DNA of 64,000 nt, from positions 1 through 64,000 of the forward strand of contig JBDKTY010000127.1 of assembly GCA_039679945.1 (NCBI GenBank), given 5' to 3'. The DNA is from SbD1 sp039679945 (GTDB lineage Bacteria > Desulfobacterota > Syntrophobacteria > Syntrophobacterales > Syntrophobacteraceae). The notes beneath the pieces are model-generated. The model worked only from the letters and a program-made list of their open reading frames with translations. It was not told where the DNA came from and searched no databases. Positions 8,964-17,026 of this stretch are shown one piece after another. Every line of letters begins with the position of its first letter. The stretch's first letter is position 1. A program made the position numbers and the translations under genes.

Positions 8964-10145
8964 CTACTTCGCGATCTCCTCGTCCGTCAGATAGCAGGCG
9001 GGATCGCAGCTCCAGAGGTCACCCGTCGCGGCCTCGGCGCGTACCCGGAAATTACCTCCGCAAACACTGAGCCATCTGCAAGAAGCGCATCGACCCCGGA
9101 CATAGTCTTTCTTATCCTTTAGCCGCATCATCAGCGGATTCGACAGGTCTGTCCAGATCTCGCTGAATTTGCGCTCTCTTACGCTCCCGAAGGAATAGTG
9201 CCTCCAAAACTGGTCGGCGTGGATGCTCCCGTCCCAACTGATGCAGCCGATGCCCCGGCCGGAACTGTTCCCCTCGTTCATTTCGAGCAGTTCGAGCACC
9301 TCGGCGGAGCGCGGAGAATTCTCCCGGAGCATCCTGAGGTAGACGTACGGTCCGTCAGCGTGGTTGTCCACGGTCAGGACCTCTTTGAGGTGTCCACGCC
9401 GGTGGAGGTCGGCCGTCCTGTCGATTATGAGGTCCACGGCGGAGCGGGTCTCCTCGTGGGAGAGGTCTTCCTTCATGAGATCGCTGCCGCGTCCCGCGTA
9501 GACCAGGTGATAAAAGCAGACGCGGGGGATCTGCTGCGCCTCGAGAAGATCGAAGATCCCGGGAATTTCCCCGGCGTTTCTGCGGTTCATCGTGAAGCGC
9601 AGGCCCACCTTGATCCCGGCGTCCTGGCAGGCCTTTATGCCGTCCATCGCTTTCCTGAATGATCCCTTTACTCCGCGGAACTTGTCGTTTACCTCATCGA
9701 GTCCGTCAAGGCTGATCCCGACGTAGGAGAGCCCGATCTTTTTGAGTTCGGCGGCAACTTTGGAGTTAATGAGGGTGCCGTTCGTGGAGATGACGGCGCG
9801 CATTCCCCTGCCAACCGCGTATTCGGCCAGTTCGATGAGGTCGGGGCGCACGAGGGGCTCGCCTCCGGAAAAAAGAACGACCGGCGCGCCGAATGCCGCC
9901 AGGTCATCGAGTACCGCCTTCCCTTCCTGCGTTGTGAGTTCGCCGGTGAAGGCCTCGTCCCTGGCATGCGCGTAGCAGTGCACGCATTTCAGGTTGCAGC
10001 GCCTGGTAACATTCCACACGACAACGGGCTTCTTATCCGAAGAAAACTGAAGCAGGTGCGAGGGCAGCTTGCCGCTCTCGCGGCCGTAGCGCAGGGCGTC
10101 CGATGGTTCGACGGTCCCGCAGTATAGCTTGGATATTCCAATCAT
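8964..10145 (-). CDS. ahbC: Radical SAM/SPASM enzyme, AhbC-type (siroheme-derived haem synthesis)
   Basis: The 393-residue protein carries the radical SAM cluster CNLKCVHC (C50, C54, C57) and a GGEPL motif. A cysteine-rich SPASM-type tail around 350-385 (CASCRWLSVCGGN, CDPAC) would bind auxiliary Fe-S. The N-terminus MIGISKLYCGTVEPS and the CGGNFRVRAE block match my recollection of AhbC, 12,18-didecarboxysiroheme deacetylase. In sulfate reducers and archaea that enzyme removes two acetate side chains to make Fe-coproporphyrin on the way to haem. The sister enzyme AhbD is the closest alternative. No other haem genes are adjacent. The ATG has GGGAG six bases upstream. Confidence 0.8.
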   Translation of the reverse strand: MIGISKLYCGTVEPSDALRYGRESGKLPSHLLQFSSDKKPVVVWNVTRRCNLKCVHCYAHARDEAFTGELTTQEGKAVLDDLAAFGAPVVLFSGGEPLVRPDLIELAEYAVGRGMRAVISTNGTLINSKVAAELKKIGLSYVGISLDGLDEVNDKFRGVKGSFRKAMDGIKACQDAGIKVGLRFTMNRRNAGEIPGIFDLLEAQQIPRVCFYHLVYAGRGSDLMKEDLSHEETRSAVDLIIDRTADLHRRGHLKEVLTVDNHADGPYVYLRMLRENSPRSAEVLELLEMNEGNSSGRGIGCISWDGSIHADQFWRHYSFGSVRERKFSEIWTDLSNPLMMRLKDKKDYVRGRCASCRWLSVCGGNFRVRAEAATGDLWSCDPACYLTDEEIAK

Positions 10146-10379
10146 GTCGGCTCCCGGTATATTCGCCCCCGCGGGGGCGGGCAGGTTCTACAGAGCATTT
10201 AACCAAGTGAAGTTATGCGTATTTTTAACCCTTTACAGCGCAAATGTCCAGAAACCTGGAGTAGGGGCGGATAATTGAAGGAAGGGGAGTGGTTACCGGG
10301 ATCGCCCTCGGATTAAATTACACGGATGATTTCGGAATAACAATTTTGGCAGTGCCGGCGGGCAACCGTGCCGGCGCTC

Positions 10380-10575
10380 ACAATGGCCCGCTCGCCCTGA
10401 GCGTGTCGAAGGGTAGAACGGGCCGGAATCGAGCGCACACGGTGCTGTTTTCTGGCTACGCCTTGCCACGCGAATGCGGGGTTTACTCCCGCTCTCAATA
10501 AACAGTTCTTGAGGGTTAGCAATATCGAGGAGTTATGTCACTGGCCGGGTCATCCACTCCTCGTCATGCCGAGTC
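10380..10575 (-). repeat. Interspersed palindromic repeat, copy 1 (reverse)
   Basis: This copy is reverse-oriented relative to those at 47.3 and 59.7 kb. It holds the inverted match of CGTGGCAAGGCGTAGC, the CGCCCTGAGCGTGTCGAAGG arm, and an end palindrome read as CTCTCAATAAACAGTTCTTGAGGG. It fills the space between the AhbC gene start and the end of the ClpX-like gene. Confidence 0.7.
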
Positions 10576-10592
10576 GGCTTTTACTCACGGGA

Positions 10593-12377
10593 TTATCTTT
10601 CCTTTGTGAACTCTCCGGGGCGCAGTGGATGTTGCCTGTAGCTTTCGCGAATGAGTTCGTCAAGGTACACCTGGCAGTTTTCGACGGCCTGCCTGGGCAG
10701 GATGAACCTGGTTTGACCGCTTCTGTCCGCTATCAGTCTAAAGCCGTAGTCAAAGTCGGCGGAAATGCGCTGGCAGATGGCGGAGGCCGACGTGTCTTCT
10801 TCCAGAGCACGCGAGATGATCGCATCCAAACCCTGCTCGTCAAAGTGAATTTTTAGGCCGTGTTTCTCGTAGAAATCGGCTTCGAACATCTTTACCTGGT
10901 TGTGCAGCACGAGCACCTCTTCAAAGATGTTCTCAAGAGGAATCCCGGTCTCGATGTGATGTTCGAGGACTAAATCGACACGTTCGGCGGTAAAGACCAG
11001 GGGATAGTTATCCGAGAACTTCTTCCTCAACGGCAGAATGAGACCGCGCAGTTCGGCCTTTTCCTCCTGAACGAGTCTTTTGTAGACCTGGAATTGCTCG
11101 TCGTCGGCGCCCGCGTCGAGCAAGCGTTGCAGTTCGAGTTCCGGATCTTCCACCGTCCTGGCGGTTATGGCAAGTTGTCGCACGGGGGAAGAGGGGAGCT
11201 TTTTCTCAAACGGCAGGACTACCTTCTCCAGGACGCTGACCAGGCCCCGCGCACCGGTCTTCTCGGGGTAGGCCCGCTCGGCAATGAGTTGCAGGGCGCT
11301 ATCCTCGAAGCGGATATCTATTCCATAGCTTCTGAAATCTTCCTTCTTGCCCTGGATAATCGGGTTCTTCGGGTTCTTGAGTATTTGGAAAAGGTCCTCC
11401 TTTTCCAGGGGCTCAAGCACGGTGACGACAGGGATACGGCCGACGAACTCACTTTCGAAACCGTAACTTATCAGGTCCTCCGCCTTCACGTGCTGGAGGA
11501 ATTTGAAATCATTCTCGCGGCTGTGTATCTGGGCGCCGAAACCTATTTCCTGCTTCTGAAGCCTCTTTTTCACTATCTCCGCAAGCCCGTTGAACGCACC
11601 GCTCATGATAAAGAGAATGTTCTTCGTATTGACGGAGCGTTTTTCCCGTTTACCCGTTTTTCGGTACTGCTCTATTGCCTGGATCTGGGAAACCGGATCA
11701 TGCGGGACCTTGAGGTCCACCTCGGTTTCCTCCATGGGTTTCAGGAGCGCCCGCTGCACGCCGGTGCGTGAAACATCCGGACCGATCAGGTGCTGGGCCG
11801 ATGCGATCTTGTCTATCTCGTCCACGTAGATGATTCCGTGCTCGGCCAGTTCGATATCATCGTCGGCCTGAATCACCAACTCGCGCACGAGGTCCTCGAC
11901 GTCTCCTCCCACGTAACCGGTTTCACTGAACTTGGTGGCATCCCCTTTCACGAAGGGCACTCCCAGTTTTTGAGCAATGAGCTTCACGAGGTAGGTCTTG
12001 CCGACACCCGTCGGACCGATCAGAAGGATGTTGTTCTTGATTCTTCCAACCATCGGCTCGCTTCCAAAGCGGGCGATGCGCTGGAGGTATTTTATGCGGT
12101 TGTAATGCGTGCATACCTTGGTGGCCAGGACAGCCTTCGATTCGTCCTGCCGGATTACATACTGGTTCAAATAGTTCTCGAGTTCCTCGGGTTTCATATC
12201 GAACCTGATGTTCTCGACACCGCCCGATTTCTCCGGACGATCCTCTGGTTCTCGCGACTGAGTTGCCATCATGGGGGAAATCACCTTAATCCGATATCCA
12301 TATTTTTTGGAGAGATAATCACTCAGCTCTTTCTCAAGCGTTTCCTGATCGGGAATCTTGGGAGGTTCATCCTGCAT
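10593..12377 (-). CDS. ClpX-like AAA+ unfoldase without zinc domain, extended C-terminus
   Basis: The 594-residue ATPase aligns with ClpX through its AAA+ core: Walker A GPTGVGKT (121-128), pore loop GYVG (154-157), Walker B IIYVDEIDK (182-190). IGFGA (278-282) corresponds to the loop with which ClpX docks on ClpP. The N-terminal zinc-binding dimerisation domain of true ClpX is missing; instead there are about 55 unrelated residues. Beyond the usual end of ClpX (near 420) there are about 170 more residues of unknown fold. Adaptor and substrate choice must therefore differ from housekeeping ClpX. It is transcribed divergently from a Lon-like protease 710 bp away, so the two may work together. 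AGGAAGGA precedes the ATG. Confidence 0.85.
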   Translation of the reverse strand: MQDEPPKIPDQETLEKELSDYLSKKYGYRIKVISPMMATQSREPEDRPEKSGGVENIRFDMKPEELENYLNQYVIRQDESKAVLATKVCTHYNRIKYLQRIARFGSEPMVGRIKNNILLIGPTGVGKTYLVKLIAQKLGVPFVKGDATKFSETGYVGGDVEDLVRELVIQADDDIELAEHGIIYVDEIDKIASAQHLIGPDVSRTGVQRALLKPMEETEVDLKVPHDPVSQIQAIEQYRKTGKREKRSVNTKNILFIMSGAFNGLAEIVKKRLQKQEIGFGAQIHSRENDFKFLQHVKAEDLISYGFESEFVGRIPVVTVLEPLEKEDLFQILKNPKNPIIQGKKEDFRSYGIDIRFEDSALQLIAERAYPEKTGARGLVSVLEKVVLPFEKKLPSSPVRQLAITARTVEDPELELQRLLDAGADDEQFQVYKRLVQEEKAELRGLILPLRKKFSDNYPLVFTAERVDLVLEHHIETGIPLENIFEEVLVLHNQVKMFEADFYEKHGLKIHFDEQGLDAIISRALEEDTSASAICQRISADFDYGFRLIADRSGQTRFILPRQAVENCQVYLDELIRESYRQHPLRPGEFTKER

Positions 12378-13087
12378 TGGAGAGTCCTTCCTCTAAAAAT
12401 ACCACTCTAGTTCTATATGCAGATACACAGAATAACGATAAATACACGTCTGTTCATTTGCAACAATCATACCCCTGAACCCGCGGGTTTTCAGGAAAAC
12501 ATGGCTGGCATTTCCCGTCCGGACACTGCTTTGGCGCTGGTGCAAAGCAGGGGGCATGGATGCTGAATTTATTTCCCCTGGCGAGGGGCGGTCGGGCAAA
12601 TGGAGGCCTTGCCGGTCACTGGATTAAGCCAAACCCTGTTACTATATTGTTTTCAGTAAAAGCCGGAACCATTCGCGACCAAACCTCGTTATTGTATCCA
12701 ACGTCGCCGGAGGTTGCAGCACATGCTGCCAATTTTACTCGATCACACCAGCTCAAGAACGCTTCCCCCGCCGACGGACAAAACCGAAAGCAGGTTCTTT
12801 CAGGTCCTTTCGTCCCTAACCGCCCGGAAACCAACGCAATATCTAAGAAGCTGTCGAGGGAAAGACCCAAGCCGACTTTCCGACATCCGGCAAAACCGCT
12901 TCTTCCGCCGGATGGACGACCATGATAATCGGATAGATCCTTTCCCTCTGCCGGCGCCTTCGCGGCGGAACTGGACGATCCGTATTCACGAGAGGCTGTC
13001 CGACCACATTGCTTTGGTCGCGCCGCCTCGTCCCGCCCCGGATTGGAGCCGCTTTCCCGGGAACTCAATATACCGGAGGAAAGGATC
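12378..13087. other. Divergent control region of the two AAA+ proteins
   Basis: A 710-bp region between the ClpX-like and Lon-like starts. Several frames are open here but none shows a domain, signal peptide or ribosome site, so I call no gene. The only marked element is a palindrome at 12474-12495. I did not find a CIRCE-type heat-shock element. Confidence 0.4.
12474..12495. promoter_or_regulatory. Palindrome upstream of the ClpX-like gene
   Basis: AACCCGCGGGTT (12478-12489) is a perfect 12-base palindrome, extended by CCTGAA on one side and TTCAGG on the other with a two-base offset. It sits about 100 bp before the ClpX-like ATG. It could be an operator or a short hairpin; no regulator is known. 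Confidence 0.35.
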
Positions 13088-15667
13088 GTGGGCGAGGGAC
13101 TTTGCCGGCTTTACGCGGTTTGGAGCCGGAATTTGGAGGAATTCGTGGAATCAGGAGATTTGATCGGGCGGGAACCGCCCGCGGGATCGCCTCAGCCGAG
13201 GCCGGGGACAGTCCCCCAGCATGCGAAGACCCTTAAGGAACGGATCGAGGAAGCAAGAATCGACCCCGATATACCACGTTCAGTGATCGAGTTGATCGAG
13301 AAGAACAGGATGAACGCGGCTGGGCAAAGCGGCGCCAAATATACCGAGTTGATAGAGACCTTGCTTGCAATCCCCTGGGGGAAAATCAAACGCATCTGGG
13401 TGACGCCGGAGGAGTTCGAGAACGGGCTGAACCGTTCCCATCACGGATTGAGGACGCCCAAGGAAATCATATGCGATTTTTTCGCCAACCTTATCTGGCG
13501 TTACCAGCATTTCCGCGAGTCGGAAAAGATGCATTGGCACAGGACGGGGAGCGTCCTGCTGTTCGTCGGTCCTCCCGGTGTCGGCAAAACATCCCTGGCC
13601 ATATCGATTGCAAGGAACCTGGGAATTCCGTTTCACAAGATTTCACTCGGAGGAATGAAAGACGAGGCCGATATCAGAGGGTACGGCTTTACCTATGAGG
13701 GTTCCAAACCGGGTCCGATCATCCAGGGTCTGATCAAGATGGGGGTTATGAACGGAATGTTCATAATGGATGAAGCGGACAAGACCGAAAAGATAGCCAT
13801 CGCCACGCTGCTGGAGATTCTCGACCCGGAACAGAACCATCTGTTCCACGACAAATATACCCAGACCACGGTTGATATAGACCTGTCCAACTGCCACTTT
13901 ATTCTGACGGCGAATACTATTGACACGGTCCCCTCGGCGGTCTTGAACCGCTGTGAGGTTATTTTTCTGGACCGCTACAGCGTGGAGGAAAAAATCTCGA
14001 TAGCGAGGGACTTTTTACTGCAGCGTGTGCGGGAACGCTATCTTATCGGTCGGGACGAGATCTTTTTCGACCCCGACGAAGAGAATGAAATTCTGCGCCA
14101 CCTCATAACGGACTATACGTCAGAGGCTGGAGTGCGCGACCTGGAGCGCATAATACGTACTCTCTTCCTGCGCGTTCAGCGCAAGGAAATAATGGGTGAA
14201 GGTAAACGTTCGGCCAAGCTCACCCTGAATAAGATCCACAGGCACCTGGATGAACCGAACAAGCCCCGGTTGGTCAATGAAGATGATCGAGTAGGGGAAA
14301 TGATGGGGCTCGGCGTCAACATGGAACTGGGTGTCGGGACACTGATACCGATTCAGGTCACGCCTATTCCCAGTGGAGGCAGGAAGGAAAGCGCGAGAAG
14401 CTTCCTGAGCATGGTGCATACTACAGGGAATATAGAAAGGATAATGGACGAGAGTAGAAAGGTGGCTTCGACGGCTATTCTGCACCGTTCCAGGGAGCTG
14501 GGGATAGACTCGGCCCGGATGGCTATTCCGCTGCACCTGCACTTCATGGGCGGATCGACCAGGAAAGACGGACCTTCCGCCGGCGCCGCCATTGCCCTCG
14601 CACTTGCCTCCCTGTTCAAGGACAGGAAGATACGCCGTGACGTGTCCATGACCGGCGAGGTGGATACGCAGGGAAGGATCACAGGCGTGGGCGGCATCGG
14701 TGTCAAACTGGAAACCGCTTATGCGGCGGGAAGCAAGACCTTCATCATCCCCATGGAAAACCTCCGAGGGCGTGATGCCATTGAAAGACTGCCCGAGGCT
14801 TTGAAACAGGAACTGCAGATCCTTACATACAAGGAGTGGAAGGCCGAGCATGAGCCTTTTGACTACGCACGGCACATGCTTCAGGTCATTGCGGTGGAGA
14901 ACATCGTGCAGGCGGCCGACGTGGCTTTCATTGATGAAGCGGAAATAGATTCGGTCCATGCGGCTTTCGAGCGCCACGCGGCAAGGACCGCCGCCGAGCT
15001 GGCCAGAAACGGGGAGGCGCCTTTCAAAAGGTTGCGCCTGATATATTTGGATAATCCGGCGGAAGTGACTTCCGGGCTTTTTGAATCCGGGTTTTGCGGC
15101 GAGGATTACGGGTGCGTGTTCTTGCTCAGAAGTGATGCCGGGGAGGATATCCTCGCGCGGCTGCCCGAGGCTGACGAAATGATAAAGATACGGGAGTTCG
15201 ATCCCTCGGTCCTGCGCCTTTCCGACGTGATTGGAGAATACAGGGAGATTTTTGCAAAACCGACTCTTCCGCCGCTCAGGATATCCGTTATCGCGCCGTT
15301 GAGTTTCTTGAGAAAGGAGGGTATCCGGTCACGGGACTTTTCCCGCGATGCGGGATTCGTCGGTATCAGGTTCTTCGCAAACAGTTGTACCGCCGAGAAC
15401 TTGCGGATTCGCGATTGCCGCAACCTGGTGTCAAGGACTTACCCATACCTCGCGAAATTGGATGATGAACTCCTCGGGGAGTGTCCTTTCATCGAGGAAA
15501 AAGACGGCATTTACAGCACGACAGTCGCCCTTATCCCGGAAAAGTACCGGATCGACGTACGGCGCGCCGAGGAAATCCTGGACAAGGGAATAAGCAGATG
15601 GCTCCGCATCGTGACCGGCCGGGATGAACAGGAACAGGCGCCGGAAGTCTGCCGGCTCATGAAGTAG
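13088..15667 (+). CDS. Lon-like AAA+ serine protease with C-terminal extension
   Basis: I start the gene at GTG 13088 because GGAGGA ends seven bases before it; the frame also opens at a TTG 45 bp upstream, which lacks a ribosome site. The 859-residue product has Walker A GPPGVGKT (about 161-168), Walker B MDEADK (about 227-232) and a Lon protease domain. Ser497 in KDGPSAGAA and Lys540 in GVKLETAY are 43 residues apart, exactly as in Lon. The large substrate-binding N-domain of Lon is absent, replaced by about 100 residues. About 250 residues follow the protease domain with no recognised fold. This is an ATP-dependent protease, but probably not housekeeping Lon. Confidence 0.85.
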   Translation: MGEGLCRLYAVWSRNLEEFVESGDLIGREPPAGSPQPRPGTVPQHAKTLKERIEEARIDPDIPRSVIELIEKNRMNAAGQSGAKYTELIETLLAIPWGKIKRIWVTPEEFENGLNRSHHGLRTPKEIICDFFANLIWRYQHFRESEKMHWHRTGSVLLFVGPPGVGKTSLAISIARNLGIPFHKISLGGMKDEADIRGYGFTYEGSKPGPIIQGLIKMGVMNGMFIMDEADKTEKIAIATLLEILDPEQNHLFHDKYTQTTVDIDLSNCHFILTANTIDTVPSAVLNRCEVIFLDRYSVEEKISIARDFLLQRVRERYLIGRDEIFFDPDEENEILRHLITDYTSEAGVRDLERIIRTLFLRVQRKEIMGEGKRSAKLTLNKIHRHLDEPNKPRLVNEDDRVGEMMGLGVNMELGVGTLIPIQVTPIPSGGRKESARSFLSMVHTTGNIERIMDESRKVASTAILHRSRELGIDSARMAIPLHLHFMGGSTRKDGPSAGAAIALALASLFKDRKIRRDVSMTGEVDTQGRITGVGGIGVKLETAYAAGSKTFIIPMENLRGRDAIERLPEALKQELQILTYKEWKAEHEPFDYARHMLQVIAVENIVQAADVAFIDEAEIDSVHAAFERHAARTAAELARNGEAPFKRLRLIYLDNPAEVTSGLFESGFCGEDYGCVFLLRSDAGEDILARLPEADEMIKIREFDPSVLRLSDVIGEYREIFAKPTLPPLRISVIAPLSFLRKEGIRSRDFSRDAGFVGIRFFANSCTAENLRIRDCRNLVSRTYPYLAKLDDELLGECPFIEEKDGIYSTTVALIPEKYRIDVRRAEEILDKGISRWLRIVTGRDEQEQAPEVCRLMK

Positions 15668-15694
15668 GCGGCTCCCGGCTCATGGCAGACCGGA

Positions 15695-16126
15695 TCACAT
15701 TTTGCCCTCGAATTGCTCGCATTCGGAATGGTCCGGCGGGCCGCCGTACTCTTCCGACCATTCCTCAATCTTTTTGTAAATCGAACCGCCCCGGTAGAAT
15801 TCCACCACCCCCATTTGCCTGATCCGTTCGATGTCCTGCTCGGGAAATATTCCGCCCGCGGTCACCCGCACGTGCGGGATACCGTCTTTTTTCATAGTTT
15901 CAAAAAGCAGCGCGAAATCCTCGACCGATGCGCCGGGGAGAGTGGTAATGCCGATGTGGTCCACGCATTCCTGGAGGGCGCAGGCCGCAATGGCGGCAGG
16001 ATCGTGCAAGTCGGTATAGACAACTTCAAATCCTGCTTCACAGCACGAATAGGCAAGTTTCACCATCGCGTTCTCATACCCTTCACCAAACCTGGCGATC
16101 AAAACCCGCAGTCTTTTCCTGGACAT
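15695..16126 (-). CDS. B12-binding-fold protein lacking the cobalt-ligand His
   Basis: The 143-residue protein resembles the small cobalamin-binding domain of methylmalonyl-CoA mutase in length and pattern: RVLIARFGEGYENAM, AGFEVVYTD, ITTLPGASV, VTAGGIFPEQDIERIRQMGV. In functional domains the first strand is followed by DxHxxG, whose His ligates cobalt. Here that position reads GEGYENA, so the His is missing and base-off/His-on binding is unlikely. It may be a regulatory or structural relative of the mutase subunit. It converges on the Lon-like gene, 27 bp from its stop. GGGA lies upstream of the ATG. Confidence 0.7.
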   Translation of the reverse strand: MSRKRLRVLIARFGEGYENAMVKLAYSCCEAGFEVVYTDLHDPAAIAACALQECVDHIGITTLPGASVEDFALLFETMKKDGIPHVRVTAGGIFPEQDIERIRQMGVVEFYRGGSIYKKIEEWSEEYGGPPDHSECEQFEGKM

Positions 16127-16655
16127 GATCAGGTCCCTTTGTCATGGGTTCGAAATGGGTGCACGACGAGCACAGACGGATGCCAACAACATACGGAAAG
16201 CAGGAGGAAAAACGTACCTGGACGAAGCTGCTCCGCCCATGCCAGGTCCCGTGTGGACTGGGAAGGAACGGGCCAACCGGGCGAATTTATTATGTGACGT
16301 AGAATACACCATGTTTTTGAAGAATTTGCAAATTCATAAATACTGCTGGACCCAAAACAGGGAATATTGTGGATTGTTTAGCAAATGGCAGGATAGGACA
16401 GTGATTTCAGATATAGAGTCATGCCTGAATTTTTTTCTGTCAAGCCCTTGATATTGCTATAACAAATCTTAGACTCTCTGGCAGGTTAAGGTCACCTCAA
16501 AGCGACACTTCTCCCGTGCTCCGCCGGCGGGGGGCAATGGCTATCTGTTGAAGGAAAATGCATTTGATGACTGCCGGCCGCGATTGGACGGAGCGGAGGA
16601 AGCTATATCTTTAACCTTTTTCGGACCGGATCACGGAACTCTTCCTTCCTTCGAT
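16127..16655. other. Intergenic region without a supported gene
   Basis: Part of a 900-bp space before the sensor kinase. The stretch around 16300-16480 is AT-rich and could hold a promoter (TATAAC near 16456). Open frames here lack ribosome sites and recognisable domains. Confidence 0.35.
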
Positions 16656-16659
16656 GCTC

Positions 16660-16920
16660 GGGGCGAACGGGGGAAAGTGCCTGTTTCAACCGGCCCAATG
16701 CGGCTCTTGCGGGTTACCTGAGTCCTCGATATTACTCACTCTCAAAAGCTGTTTGTTGAGAGCGTAGTAAGCCCCGCTTTCGCGTGGCAAGGCGTAGCAG
16801 AAAGAACAGCATACGCCGGATTGATGAAAAGTCGATGACGAAGCAAGTTTCGTAAAGCATTGAAATTGCTCACTCCCAAAAGCTGTTTTTTGAGAGGTAT
16901 AGAAAAGCGGATGCTCAGTC
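16660..16920 (+). repeat. Interspersed palindromic repeat, copy 2 (forward, rearranged)
   Basis: It contains GGGCGAACGGGGG, CTCGATATTACTCACTCTCAA and CCCCGCTTTCGCGTGGCAA. The CTCTCAAAAGCTGTTTGTTGAGAG hairpin appears around 16740 and a second version (CTCCCAAAAGC...TTTTTTGAGAGG) near 16875. The order differs from the long copies, suggesting two partial copies joined. Confidence 0.7.
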
Positions 16921-17026
16921 CATGCGTGCTTTGCCGCGTTGGCATGAACCGATCGGGCAAGTCGGCCTATTGAGTGCAACCAGGAACCGAAAGCTGGATT
17001 CCGATGCGATTTGCGACAGTTTAGCC

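Noticed and set aside
12616..13068. 150-codon minus-strand frame in the AAA+ divergent region
   Set aside because: Low-complexity translation with no domain, crossing the ribosome site of the Lon-like gene.
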